From NCBI RefSeq assembly GCF_027257875.1, contig NZ_JAPVQY010000021.1, positions 1-64,000 of the forward strand: 64,000 bases of DNA, read 5' to 3'. The DNA comes from Burkholderia sp. IMCC1007. GTDB lineage: Bacteria > Pseudomonadota > Gammaproteobacteria > Burkholderiales > Burkholderiaceae. The notes under the pieces are model-generated. The model had not been told where the DNA came from. It worked only from the letters and a program-made list of their open reading frames with translations, and made no database searches. A program made the position numbers and the translations under genes. Of the stretch, positions 1-8,530 are shown piece by piece. Each line of letters starts with the position of its first letter. Position 1 is the stretch's first letter.

Positions 1-202
1 GCGCCTGAGCGCCGACGTCATCGATCTGTGCATGCATCGCGTGTTCATTCATCCGGATTTGCCACTGCACCCTCACGTACAGGCTGACATTGCGCGCGCG
101 TTGGCCGGCACATCCACGTTACAGGCGCGTTTTGAGACCTACGACGATTCGGCCTGGATGCGCATCGTCGCGTCGTTACCCGCAGCAGTGAGCTATTCAT
201 GA
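1..202 (+). CDS. 3' end of an upstream gene, possibly a T6SS effector adaptor (partial)
   Basis: An open frame enters from the left edge (first full codon at position 2) and ends at TGA 200-202, giving the last 66 residues of a protein, ending in AAVSYS. Its stop codon overlaps the ATG of the next gene (ATGA), so the two are almost certainly co-transcribed and translationally coupled. In type VI secretion loci the gene directly before a VasX-like effector is often an adaptor (for example DUF4123), which is my guess from position only. The visible fragment has no motif that I can recognise, so the product remains unassigned. Confidence 0.6.
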   Translation, partial: RLSADVIDLCMHRVFIHPDLPLHPHVQADIARALAGTSTLQARFETYDDSAWMRIVASLPAAVSYS

Positions 203-3200
203 GCACGAGCCAAACTCTCACCCGAGCCGCACGCCAAGCAGCGCCCAATCCCACCGGAGATTGCAACGCGTGTCAGCGCACGGGCGTACCGATCCTGCCG
301 TTGCGGCTCGCCGTCATGCCGGTTACCCAGGGGCTCAAGCGGCAGGGTGCGCTGCATCACGCGTCGGTACAGACCGCGTTGCGTGTACTGCGACAGGGCT
401 ACGTCTATGTGCTGCTGGATGAAAAAATCTGGCACGCCTATCAGGTGACTCCGGAAGGCTACCTGCGTCAATGCAATCCCTTTGCCATGCCGCGCGCGAA
501 ACCCGAGCCGCTCTCGAAGGCGTGCGTGGATGCCGGGCATGATCTGCGTGCTGCGTTCATCAACATCGACACGGCAACCTACAAGCAGGCCTGGATCGCG
601 TTCGCGCAGGACCCCTGGCCGAAGGCCACGCTCGATGCGTATCGCACGGGCAAGCACGCTAACGGCAAGCCGCTGCCGGCAGACTATCGCCAGCGATTCA
701 AGCTGATCAATCTCGCCATCCTGAAGTCCGATCCAAAAGCGAACAATCAGGCACTTGCGCTGGAGCATGGCGATGCACTCCACGAGCACGTGGCCGAATA
801 CGCCGCGAACACACGCGACTTCGGTAGCGTTCATGCGTGGCATCCTCGCCAAGCACGCGCGCAAGCGATGCGCGCGCAATTGCACATACTCGAGAAGCAG
901 CATGGGCTCGAGAAAGGGGTAGCGGGCCTCATCTTGCCCGATCCGGTGGGCATGGCAGCGGAACTCAACAGCTTGCGGCTCTCCGTCAGCACTTTGCGCC
1001 AGCACTGGCGTGAGGAGCCGGCGCGGCGATATGCCTACCTCACTTCGCAATGCTTGCTGGGCATAAAAGCCTACATCGCCCAGCTCGTGGATGCCGACAC
1101 GCCACCTCCCGCCGATGATTTCTGGATGCCCAGCGAGGCTGGCGTGCCGCCGGTGTTCCAAGATCCGGCGAAAGAGCGCGCTACCACGGTCGAGCACAAG
1201 GTCAAGAGTCGAATCGCGCGACTCGAAGAGCGTTACTGGGAAACCGGCCCGAAGGGACGGAAAACTTTCCAGGACGCCTACGACAAAACGGTCGACGATT
1301 TCCAGAAGCAGATCGATGCCTATGCGACCGACTGGGGTACGCAGGTGGGCAGTGCTGACTGGAACCGTATCATGACGCTCGACTATGCCGACGCGGATGT
1401 TCGTTCATGGCAATGTCGTCTCGTTACCGCCGCCGACTGTCTTGCCGGGGGTATCACCGATGCGCCATCGTCGCCGGCCAAAGCGGGCGAAACACCCAAG
1501 CCCCAAGTACTCGGCCCGAGTGGCAAGGTATGGCAGCAGTTACTGAAAGACCCCAACAGCCCGGCCTACATCGCGCTGAATGGGCAGCATACCGACCTGC
1601 AGAAAGCGTTTGAGCCGCAGTTCGCAGCCGGCGCCATGCCCAACGATGCGGGCAAGAAATACTATGACGTGCTCAAACTCATCGCGACCAGTAAGGACGG
1701 TGATGATTGGCGCAGAAGTGTCATCGTCGGTGCGGCTGATCAGTTGCTCGCCGCGATGCATGACGCGGCCAATCGCCTGGACAGTACCCTGAGCATCGGC
1801 GCCAAGGCGGCGCTGGACAATCTCCATATGGGCGCGGCGTGGCTCTACGGAAAAACCAAGCTCACTCAGGTCACGATCCAGCTCACGGTAGGCGAGTGCT
1901 TCGATCTGTTGTCGGAGGAGATACGCGGCCACGCCAATGCGGCGCAAAAGGCTGTCGGCAAGGGGGCGCGCGCGATGCTGTTGGGGAGCTTGATCACTAT
2001 CCCGAACGCCAACGTTCGCAACGTATTGATCGACGTCACGCTATGGGTTCATGGTTCGGCCGAAGAGGTCAAGCAACGGCTCGTACAGTTTGGGCAGGAT
2101 GCGACGGAGCGGGCGCGCGATATCAAACAGGCCGGCGGTGTGTTGGGGCAGGACGTGAACCGGGAGGCCAAGGCGGCACTGCGCCAGATCAAGGCAGGCC
2201 TCAAGAATCTGGAGCCGGCCGCGGCCAAGCTGCTTAACGGCTTGCAGATCGGTGCCGCCGGTGCGCATCGTTTTGCTGGCAGCAGCTTCGCTGGCCTCAA
2301 GAGCTTGTCTGTCGGCAGCGTGGACGCGGGCTTGTCGTTCGTCGGGCTGTACTTTCTGCAGGACAGCTTGAAGAGCACGCTGGCCGATCTGGATGCGAAG
2401 GTCGGTGCGCGCCATCCGGAAGCGGTGGCTGCGTTTTACAGTGTGTCGATTAGTTTGATGGGGGCGCATGTTGAAGCGGCTGGTTTGGCGATCAAAATTC
2501 CGGCGGAGGCGATGAAGGAGTTTGCGCGGCGTTGGGGCGTTGAGCAAACGCCGGTGCTTGGTCGAGTCGTTGGGTTGGGTAGCCAAATAGTGAAGGTCGG
2601 TGGGGCTATAGCGTCGCTAGCAGGAATCGCGGACGGAGCAGCGAATTTTCGTGCAGCAGTACGAGTGGCAAAGGCGGGGGACAAGACCGCACAGTTGACT
2701 TATACAGTTGCTGCTGGATTGTCGATTGGAGGCGCGATCGCGAGCGCAGTTGGGACTCTCGGCTCGGGAGCATTATTTGGCGTTCTTGGGCTTGGAATTG
2801 CTCTCGGCCTTTTTGCCTTTGCCGCAGTCCAGTACGCGAAGAGTCTCGAATCTGATGCTTTGGAACAATGGGCACGGCGTTGCTACTTCGGCCAGGCACA
2901 GGGCAAGCAGCATTGGGCGGATCCAGAGATAGACATGGATCGTGCTATCGCGGCACTCAATGCCGCGGTACTCGGTATGGATGTGACACTCAGTTTCGAG
3001 AGCGGAACTCGCGCGAGATCCGTCGATGAGCTTATGGCTGAAGACGTCGAGGTACTGAAAAACGGTGGTGCCGTGGAGGCAGGAACGGTGTTGGCCTACG
3101 GTGCGGTCTTACCGGGATTCGATGCTCAACGATCACGCTATCGCTTTACGCTTTCTAGCGAGCGCTTTGGCGTAGCAAGCACTGGTAAGCGCCTGCCCGC

Positions 3201-3453
3201 TCTATCCTCCCATGTCATGGCATCAGGGCAATTCAACGACACCGCAACGCTCAAGCCAGCCACAGTGCTGAAGCGCTTGGATTACTCACTCGAAATCGAG
3301 ACGAAGCCCACTTCGAAGCGGCCAGTGTTGAGCGGCCGATATTGGTTGGATCCAGTTCACAAGATCAAGTCGGCAACATTGATTGTGACCTTCTGGCCTG
3401 ATAAGAACGATAGTTCTGGCTTCGCAGCCATCGAAATCACCGAGGAAGCCTAA
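199..3453 (+). CDS. Type VI secretion effector, VasX/BTH_I2691-like membrane-active toxin
   Basis: 1084 residues. The N-terminal ~130 residues contain a CNACQRTG segment followed by VPILPLRLAVMP and a QGYVYVLLDE stretch, the pattern of the VasX N-terminal region found in T6SS effectors of the BTH_I2691 family. The middle is helical and charged (about 150-700). Hydrophobic segments follow at about 710-725, 740-765, 800-820 and a long glycine/alanine-rich pair at about 834-880, ending in a ~200-residue soluble tail. This is consistent with a pore-forming or membrane-inserting toxin, which is an inference. It overlaps the upstream gene (ATGA) and the first downstream immunity candidate (TAATG). 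The last third is visibly less GC-rich than the first two thirds, as in effectors whose C-terminus is exchanged between strains. VgrG and the T6SS machine are not in the window. Confidence 0.8.
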   Translation: MSTSQTLTRAARQAAPNPTGDCNACQRTGVPILPLRLAVMPVTQGLKRQGALHHASVQTALRVLRQGYVYVLLDEKIWHAYQVTPEGYLRQCNPFAMPRAKPEPLSKACVDAGHDLRAAFINIDTATYKQAWIAFAQDPWPKATLDAYRTGKHANGKPLPADYRQRFKLINLAILKSDPKANNQALALEHGDALHEHVAEYAANTRDFGSVHAWHPRQARAQAMRAQLHILEKQHGLEKGVAGLILPDPVGMAAELNSLRLSVSTLRQHWREEPARRYAYLTSQCLLGIKAYIAQLVDADTPPPADDFWMPSEAGVPPVFQDPAKERATTVEHKVKSRIARLEERYWETGPKGRKTFQDAYDKTVDDFQKQIDAYATDWGTQVGSADWNRIMTLDYADADVRSWQCRLVTAADCLAGGITDAPSSPAKAGETPKPQVLGPSGKVWQQLLKDPNSPAYIALNGQHTDLQKAFEPQFAAGAMPNDAGKKYYDVLKLIATSKDGDDWRRSVIVGAADQLLAAMHDAANRLDSTLSIGAKAALDNLHMGAAWLYGKTKLTQVTIQLTVGECFDLLSEEIRGHANAAQKAVGKGARAMLLGSLITIPNANVRNVLIDVTLWVHGSAEEVKQRLVQFGQDATERARDIKQAGGVLGQDVNREAKAALRQIKAGLKNLEPAAAKLLNGLQIGAAGAHRFAGSSFAGLKSLSVGSVDAGLSFVGLYFLQDSLKSTLADLDAKVGARHPEAVAAFYSVSISLMGAHVEAAGLAIKIPAEAMKEFARRWGVEQTPVLGRVVGLGSQIVKVGGAIASLAGIADGAANFRAAVRVAKAGDKTAQLTYTVAAGLSIGGAIASAVGTLGSGALFGVLGLGIALGLFAFAAVQYAKSLESDALEQWARRCYFGQAQGKQHWADPEIDMDRAIAALNAAVLGMDVTLSFESGTRARSVDELMAEDVEVLKNGGAVEAGTVLAYGAVLPGFDAQRSRYRFTLSSERFGVASTGKRLPALSSHVMASGQFNDTATLKPATVLKRLDYSLEIETKPTSKRPVLSGRYWLDPVHKIKSATLIVTFWPDKNDSSGFAAIEITEEA

Positions 3454-4259
3454 TGGCAAAATCCAAACTCAATGTCCCATGCAAGGGTTGGCAGCGCGAT
3501 TTGCCCGAGCCTAATGAGCCGATAGAGGAATCCCCGTCGTTGCTATGGCTGGCACCTACATACATTGACCAGATATTTTTAGAGCTATCACGTAACACTT
3601 CCACCGTTCGAGGACTGGTACTGTGCGGAGCTGCCTTGATGGCTGCGGTAAGCATTCACTTCTTCTTTTTTTCGATTTCGTTATTTACCGATTCACAGTT
3701 TGCTGGCCAGATTAGTATCGCCGAATACGCAGGATTTCTACTTGTTGCTATTTCTTGCATAGTTCTGTTTGTATGGCTCACGTGCCTTTTATATCGAATG
3801 GATGTTTCTCCGCCGCGGGATCTGCCTCTACGCTTCAATCGCATGCGCCGCAAAGTATACGTGTACGGCTTTCACTCGGTCTGGTGGAATCCGTTCACAC
3901 GCTGGCATGTCACTACGGCGAGTTATGACTGGGACGATTTGCGCGCCGAGAAATGGAAGGTACGCGGAGCAACCGCCGGTGGTGCACCCATCATCAAAGA
4001 AGGTGTCTCCATTGCCGTCGTGAAGCCTGGTACCAACGAAGTCATTACGCGCTTCGATTTCAGTACCACCGCTGCAAACACCACGAACCTTTGGGCCTAT
4101 GTGTGCTCGTACATGCAACACGGCACCGAGCGTCTTGATCCAGACCATGCCGAGCCGCGCGATCCCAATGACGTTGCCCCGTATAACGTTGCGTTGCGCT
4201 TGGCACCGAAGGTGGAGTGGCCTGCTGATATGGATCATGAGTCGCGCACGGCACCATGA
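3453..4259 (+). CDS. Putative effector immunity membrane protein, tandem copy 1 (DUF6708-like)
   Basis: 268 residues. An N-terminal cytoplasmic stretch with a DLPEPNEPIEESPSL segment is followed by two membrane helices (about 55-77 and 92-114) and a C-terminal domain beginning at PPRDLPLRFNR with the motif WWNPFTRW. I believe this is the domain called DUF6708, seen next to BTH_I2691-type effectors, but I cannot check this. The ATG overlaps the effector stop (TAATG), so translation is coupled to the toxin, as expected for an immunity gene. Two more copies of the same length follow at an exact 872-bp period. The membrane hairpin differs strongly from the other copies whereas the C-terminal half is almost identical. 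Immunity function is inferred from position and membrane topology. Confidence 0.75.
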   Translation: MAKSKLNVPCKGWQRDLPEPNEPIEESPSLLWLAPTYIDQIFLELSRNTSTVRGLVLCGAALMAAVSIHFFFFSISLFTDSQFAGQISIAEYAGFLLVAISCIVLFVWLTCLLYRMDVSPPRDLPLRFNRMRRKVYVYGFHSVWWNPFTRWHVTTASYDWDDLRAEKWKVRGATAGGAPIIKEGVSIAVVKPGTNEVITRFDFSTTAANTTNLWAYVCSYMQHGTERLDPDHAEPRDPNDVAPYNVALRLAPKVEWPADMDHESRTAP

Positions 4260-4265
4260 ATACCT

Positions 4266-4325
4266 ATGTCTGATAAGAACGACAGTTCTGGCTTCGCAGC
4301 CATGGAAATCACCGAGGAAGCTTGA
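4266..4325 (+). CDS. 19-codon micro-ORF derived from the effector C-terminus (relic 1)
   Basis: ATG 4266 to TGA 4323-4325 encodes a 19-residue peptide whose residues 3-19 match the effector's own C-terminus (DKNDSSGFAA-EITEEA) except for one Ile to Met change. By hand count 54 of 58 bases of 4270-4327 equal 3398-3455. The stop overlaps the ATG of immunity copy 2 (TGATG), reproducing the effector-to-immunity coupling of copy 1. It is best seen as the 5' part of the tandemly duplicated unit. It may act as a translational coupling leader; peptide function is unknown. Confidence 0.55.
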   Translation: MSDKNDSSGFAAMEITEEA

Positions 4326-5131
4326 TGGCAAAACCCAAACTCAATGTTCCGTGCAAGGGTTGGCAGCGCGATTTGCCCGGGCCCAATGAGCCGATAGAGG
4401 AATCGCCGTCGTTGCTATGGCTGACGCCTACGCACCTCGATACGATCTACTTGGAGCTTGAACGCAATACCTCAACGGTACGTGGCCTAGGGTTGTTGTG
4501 TTCGCTGGTGACGGCATTGACAACCATCTTCTATGCAATCTTTGATGTTTGGTTTTTTGTAACGACTGACCTAGTTGCAACAAGCACCATTCTCGAGATT
4601 GCCGGTTTTGCCATCATGGGCCTCGGTATTTGCTTGTTGCTAGGGTGGGCTACGTATGTGATGTATCGCGCGGACGTATCTCCACCGCGTGATCTGCCTC
4701 TACGCTTCAATCGCGTGCGCCGGAAAGTGTATGTGTACGGCTTTCACTTGGTCTGGTGGAATCCGTTCACGCGCGGGTACGTCACCACTGCAAGCTACGA
4801 CTGGGACGATCTGCGCGCCGAGAAGTGGAAGGTGCGAGGTGCGACTGCGGGCGGTGTGCCCATTATCAAAGAGGGTGTCTCTATTGCCGTGGTCAAACCT
4901 GGTACCAACGAGGTCATCACGCGCTTCGATTTCAGTACCACTGCCACCAACACGACCAACCTTTGGGCCTACGTGTGCTCGTACATGCAACACGGTACCG
5001 AGCGTCTTGATCCAGACCATGCCGAGCCGCGCGATTCCAACGACGTCGCACCGTACAACTTGGCGCTGCGCTTGGCCCCCAAGGTGGAGTGGCCTGCTGA
5101 CATGGACCGCGAGTCGCGGACGGCACCGTGA
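4325..5131 (+). CDS. Putative effector immunity membrane protein, tandem copy 2 (DUF6708-like)
   Basis: 268 residues from ATG 4325. A TTG three bases earlier is in frame, but the ATG lines up with the starts of copies 1 and 3 and overlaps the micro-ORF stop. Residues 1-53 and 117-268 are nearly identical to copy 1, while the two-helix membrane hairpin (about 54-116) has diverged heavily with no insertion or deletion. The conserved C-terminal half carries VSPPRDLPLRFNR, the WWNPFTR motif and a final ESRTAP. It is likely an immunity paralogue protecting against a variant toxin, or kept as a source of new specificity. Confidence 0.72.
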   Translation: MAKPKLNVPCKGWQRDLPGPNEPIEESPSLLWLTPTHLDTIYLELERNTSTVRGLGLLCSLVTALTTIFYAIFDVWFFVTTDLVATSTILEIAGFAIMGLGICLLLGWATYVMYRADVSPPRDLPLRFNRVRRKVYVYGFHLVWWNPFTRGYVTTASYDWDDLRAEKWKVRGATAGGVPIIKEGVSIAVVKPGTNEVITRFDFSTTATNTTNLWAYVCSYMQHGTERLDPDHAEPRDSNDVAPYNLALRLAPKVEWPADMDRESRTAP

Positions 5132-5137
5132 ATGCCC

Positions 5138-5197
5138 ATGTCTGATAAGAGCGATAGCTCTGGATTCGCAACCATCGAAATCACGGAGGAACCCTGA
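5138..5197 (+). CDS. 19-codon micro-ORF derived from the effector C-terminus (relic 2)
   Basis: ATG 5138 to TGA 5195-5197 encodes 19 residues (MSDKSDSSGFATIEITEEP) again resembling the effector tail. By hand count 51 of 58 bases of 5142-5199 match 3398-3455. Several changes are silent (AGT/AGC, GGC/GGA, ACC/ACG) and the frame, length and TGATG overlap with the next start are all kept. It sits 6 bases after the copy 2 stop, exactly as relic 1 sits after the copy 1 stop. Confidence 0.55.
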   Translation: MSDKSDSSGFATIEITEEP

Positions 5198-6003
5198 TGG
5201 AGACACCCGCGCTAAACCCTCCTTGTACTGGTTGGAAACGTGATCTACCGGGGCCCAATGAACCTATCGATGAAAATCCCTCTTTGATGTGGTTGACTCC
5301 GACACACCTCGATGCGACTTATCTGGAACTTGCTCGGAATACAACCGCGCTACGGGGATTGGTTCTGTGTTTTGCCGGTGCAATGGCGCTTGTGACGGTC
5401 AGTCTTGCTATGTTTGAAGTGTGGTTTTTCACCACCCCGCAGTTTTCGCACGCTGGTTCATTGGCTGATGATGTCTGTTATTTTCTATTATTTGTAGTGT
5501 TAATTTCTTTTTCGGCCTGGCTAACCTACGTTCTGTATCGCATGGACGCATCTCCGCCCCGCGATTTGCCGCTGCGTTTCAATCGCTTACGTCGCAAAGT
5601 GTACGTGTACGGCTTTCACTCCGTCTGGTGGAATCCGTTCACGCGCTGGTACGTCACTACGGCGAGTTATGACTGGGACGATCTGCGCGCCGAGAAGTGG
5701 AAGGTGCGCGGAGCAACCGCCGGCGGTGCACCCATCATCAAAGAGGGTGTTTCCATTGCCGTTGTGAAGCGCGGTACCAACGAAGTCATTATGCGCTTCG
5801 ATTTCAGTACCACCGCTGCAAACACCACGAACCTTTGGGCCTATGTGTGTTCGTACATGCAAAACGGCATCGTAGGTCTCGATCCTGATCATGCAGAGTC
5901 GCGTGATCCTAACGACGTCGCCCCGTACAACTTGGCGTTACGCTTGGCTCCCAAGGTCGAGTGGCCGGCCGACATGGACCATGAATCGAGAACCGCGCCG
6001 TGA
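5197..6003 (+). CDS. Putative effector immunity membrane protein, tandem copy 3 (DUF6708-like)
   Basis: 268 residues. This is the most divergent of the three copies at its N-terminus (starts METPALNPPC rather than MAKxKLNVPC) and in the membrane hairpin (about 54-116). The C-terminal half is again nearly the same, with PPRDLPLRFNR, WWNPFTRW and ESRTAP. Small differences in the tail (an NGIVG segment replacing HGTER, and a Lys-Arg pair in place of Lys-Pro) show that it is not a very recent copy. The start ATG overlaps the preceding micro-ORF stop. The array ends here: the expected next effector-tail relic is absent apart from a short possible remnant. Confidence 0.72.
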   Translation: METPALNPPCTGWKRDLPGPNEPIDENPSLMWLTPTHLDATYLELARNTTALRGLVLCFAGAMALVTVSLAMFEVWFFTTPQFSHAGSLADDVCYFLLFVVLISFSAWLTYVLYRMDASPPRDLPLRFNRLRRKVYVYGFHSVWWNPFTRWYVTTASYDWDDLRAEKWKVRGATAGGAPIIKEGVSIAVVKRGTNEVIMRFDFSTTAANTTNLWAYVCSYMQNGIVGLDPDHAESRDPNDVAPYNLALRLAPKVEWPADMDHESRTAP

Positions 6004-6240
6004 ACTCGCATGTCACGGGGTACCCTGATTTTGCATCGAGCGCGACAGAAATTCGGGCACGAATAGCCCGGGATTTTGCACAACGGCCACGCTGGTTTGC
6101 AGCAACAGTCGCACGCGTAGCAAGTCCTTGATGCACCAGCAACGGTTCGGTGTTCTACGTTGAATACCGAGCGTCGGCACCCTCGTCGACGTGAAACTGG
6201 ATGACTATCGCTCAGCGGGAGCGGCGGCTTACGAGCCGGT

Positions 6241-6921
6241 TCAATTCAGCAGTGTGCTGCGCTTGCCGAACCACGACGGCACGAGCGCAACCGCGTCGTC
6301 GAGCGATGCGAGCACGTGCAGGCTCAGCGCGACGATCTCCGGCGTGGGCGCCTTCAGGTCCGGCACGGTGATGACCGATGCGCCGGCGCCGGCCGCCGAC
6401 AGCGCGCCGAAATCGCTGTCCTCGAATGCGACGCAGGCCTGCGCCGGCACGCCGAGGCGTTCGGCCGCGAGCCGGTAGACGGCCGGGTCCGGCTTGCCGC
6501 GCGAGACTTCGTCGCCGCCCGCGATCGCGCGGAAGAACGGCAGCACGCCGACCGCATCGAGCCGCGCGCGGATCACGTCGCGTGCGGACGACGACGCGAC
6601 CGCGCACGGAATGCCGGCCTGTGCGAGCGCCTCGAGCAGCGCGAGCGCGCCGGACTTCAGCGGAAACTTCGGATGGGGTTCGGGTGCGGCGAGCTGTTCG
6701 CGCACGCGGATGCGCACGGCTTCGAACGTGTCGGCGTGGCCGATCAGCCGCGCAAGGATCACCTGGCCTTCGGCGAACGAGCGGCCGACGATCTGCAGGT
6801 AGTCGATCTCGGTCAGCACGACGCCGTGGGCGTTCGACACGTCGATCCACGTGTTCATGATGGTCCGCTCGGAATCGACGAGCAGGCCGTCCATGTCGAA
6901 GAGCGCGGCGGAGAAAATCAT
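6241..6921 (-). CDS. HAD-family phosphatase, beta-phosphoglucomutase-like
   Basis: 226 residues with the canonical order of HAD motifs: DMDG near residue 9 (nucleophile and acid/base Asp), a helical cap domain, VASSS (motif II), the RGKPDP lysine (motif III) and FEDSDFG (motif IV). The family hydrolyses small phosphometabolites in the cytoplasm; the substrate cannot be predicted. It lies 93 bp downstream of argH on the same strand, but the argH terminator lies between, so it may have its own promoter or depend on readthrough. The length is normal for the subfamily. Confidence 0.85.
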   Translation of the reverse strand: MIFSAALFDMDGLLVDSERTIMNTWIDVSNAHGVVLTEIDYLQIVGRSFAEGQVILARLIGHADTFEAVRIRVREQLAAPEPHPKFPLKSGALALLEALAQAGIPCAVASSSARDVIRARLDAVGVLPFFRAIAGGDEVSRGKPDPAVYRLAAERLGVPAQACVAFEDSDFGALSAAGAGASVITVPDLKAPTPEIVALSLHVLASLDDAVALVPSWFGKRSTLLN

Positions 6922-6974
6922 CGGCGGTATCCGGGAAGCGGGGAAGGCGACGGGCGGCGCGACGGCCGCCCGAA

Positions 6975-7000
6975 TAAAAACGGACGCCGCAGGCGTCCGT
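6975..7000 (-). terminator. Intrinsic terminator of argH
   Basis: Read on the minus strand, ACGGACGCC and GGCGTCCGT pair around a 3-base loop (6980-7000) and are followed by a TTTTTA run. It lies 15 bp beyond the argH stop codon. Confidence 0.8.
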
Positions 7001-7014
7001 TCGTGACAACAGAC

Positions 7015-8424
7015 TTACTTGCCGAGCGCGGCGCGGGCGGCCTTGGCCGCTGCACGCACCTGATCGGGCGCGGTGCCGCCCGGGTGATTGCGGCTCGCGA
7101 CCGACCCTTCGAGCGTCAGGTAGCCGAACACGTCGTCGCCGATCAGGTGCGCGACGTTCGGCAGTTCCTGCTTCATCTCGTCGAGCGTCAGGTCGGCGAG
7201 ATCGATCCCGCGGTCGTCGCAGATCTTCACCGCGTGCGCGACGGCTTCGTGCGCATCGCGGAACGGCAGGCCGCGCTTGACCAGGTAGTCGGCGAGGTCG
7301 GTCGCGGTCGAGAAGCCCTGCAGCGCGGCCGCGCGCATCGCGTCCGGCTTCACGGTAATCCCAGCGACCATTTCCGCGAAGATCCGCAGCGTGTCGGCGA
7401 CGGTGTCGACCGTGTCGAACAGCGGTTCCTTGTCTTCCTGGTTGTCCTTGTTGTACGCGAGCGGCTGGCCCTTCATCAGCGTGAGGAGCGCCATCAGATG
7501 GCCGTTCACGCGGCCGGTCTTGCCGCGCGCGAGTTCGGGCACGTCCGGGTTCTTCTTCTGCGGCATGATCGAGCTGCCGGTGCAGAAGCGGTCGGCGATG
7601 TCGATGAAGCCGACGCGCGGGCTCATCCACAGCACGAGTTCCTCCGAGAAGCGTGACACGTGCGTCATCACCAGCGCGGACGCGGCCGTGAACTCGATCG
7701 CGAAGTCGCGATCCGACACCGCGTCGAGCGAGTTCGCGCAGATGCCGTCGAAGCCGAGCGTCTTCGCGACCGCGTGACGGTCGATCGGGTAGCTGGTGCC
7801 CGCGAGCGCGGCCGCGCCGAGCGGCAGGCGGTTCACGCGGGTGCGGCAGTCGCGCATGCGTTCCGCGTCGCGCGTGAACATTTCCACGTACGCAAGCAGG
7901 TGATGACCGAACGTGACGGGCTGCGCGACCTGCAGGTGCGTGAAGCCCGGCATGATCGTGTCGGCGTTCTTCTCCGCGAGGTCGATCAGTGCGCCGCGCA
8001 GGTCGGTCAGCAGGCCGCCGATGCGGTCGATCTCGCCGCGCAGCCACAGACGGATGTCGGTCGCCACCTGGTCGTTGCGCGAGCGGCCCGTATGCAGGCG
8101 CTTGCCGGCGTCGCCGATCAGCGCGGTCAGGCGCGCTTCGATGTTCAGGTGGACGTCTTCCAGGTCGAGCTGCCATTCGAATTCGCCGCGCTCGATCTCG
8201 CCCTTGATCTGCGCCATCCCGCGTTCGATCGCGGCGAGGTCGTCGGCGCTGATGATCTTCTGCGCCGCGAGCATGCTCGCATGCGCGAGCGAGCCGGCGA
8301 TGTCGACGAGCGCGAGGCGCTTGTCGAAAAACACCGACGACGTGTAGCGCTTGACCAGCTCCGACATCGGTTCCGAGAAGCGGGCCGACCAGGCCTCGCC
8401 CTTTTTGTGCAGTTGGGACGTCAT
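7015..8424 (-). CDS. argH: Argininosuccinate lyase
   Basis: 469 residues from the ATG at 8424 ([16 protein letters not shown]). A longer in-frame extension exists, but this start matches the family length and N-terminus. The enzyme cleaves argininosuccinate to arginine and fumarate, the last step of arginine synthesis. The fumarase/aspartase superfamily signature [12 protein letters not shown] is present, as are [10 protein letters not shown] and the TSYPIDR region of the active site. It is cytosolic and homotetrameric in the family. It ends in an intrinsic terminator. No other arginine genes are in the window. Confidence 0.97.
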   Translation of the reverse strand: MTSQLHKKGEAWSARFSEPMSELVKRYTSSVFFDKRLALVDIAGSLAHASMLAAQKIISADDLAAIERGMAQIKGEIERGEFEWQLDLEDVHLNIEARLTALIGDAGKRLHTGRSRNDQVATDIRLWLRGEIDRIGGLLTDLRGALIDLAEKNADTIMPGFTHLQVAQPVTFGHHLLAYVEMFTRDAERMRDCRTRVNRLPLGAAALAGTSYPIDRHAVAKTLGFDGICANSLDAVSDRDFAIEFTAASALVMTHVSRFSEELVLWMSPRVGFIDIADRFCTGSSIMPQKKNPDVPELARGKTGRVNGHLMALLTLMKGQPLAYNKDNQEDKEPLFDTVDTVADTLRIFAEMVAGITVKPDAMRAAALQGFSTATDLADYLVKRGLPFRDAHEAVAHAVKICDDRGIDLADLTLDEMKQELPNVAHLIGDDVFGYLTLEGSVASRNHPGGTAPDQVRAAAKAARAALGK

Positions 8425-8496
8425 GGCGATTCTTCGAAGGGGAGTTGGGCGGCGTGCGCCGCCGAGGGAATCCCGCGATTCTAACATTCGCGGGGC

Positions 8497-8524
8497 GGCC
8501 CGCCGGCCTTTGCCGGCGCGGGCC
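8497..8524 (-). terminator. GC-rich hairpin downstream of the XRE regulator
   Basis: GGCCCGCCGGC (8497-8507) pairs with GCCGGCGCGGGCC (8512-8524), with one bulged base, between the regulator stop (8531) and the argH start. There is no clear U-run, so termination efficiency is uncertain. Confidence 0.4.
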
Positions 8525-8530
8525 GATCGC

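Larger units (their letters stand above)
3398..6003 (+). repeat. Three-unit tandem array, 872-bp period (effector tail + immunity gene)
   Basis: Start codons at 3453, 4325 and 5197 and stop codons ending at 4259, 5131 and 6003 are all spaced by exactly 872 bp. Each unit begins with the ~58-bp end of the effector (from CTGATAAG at 3398, 4270 and 5142) and ends 10-11 bp beyond the immunity stop at CATGT. The join CATGT|CTGATAAG marks the duplication junction. After the third unit CATGTC continues into unrelated sequence, except for a 17-base segment at 6013-6029 that resembles the last bases of an effector-tail relic. Seen directly in the sequence. Confidence 0.85.

Noticed and set aside
6011-6058. 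Short ATG frame after immunity copy 3
   Set aside because: Although ATG is retained, the encoded peptide does not match the effector tail; it is not a third micro-ORF.
1-6240. Complete T6SS cluster
   Set aside because: No vgrG, hcp or tss gene is visible; only the effector and immunity part lies in the window.
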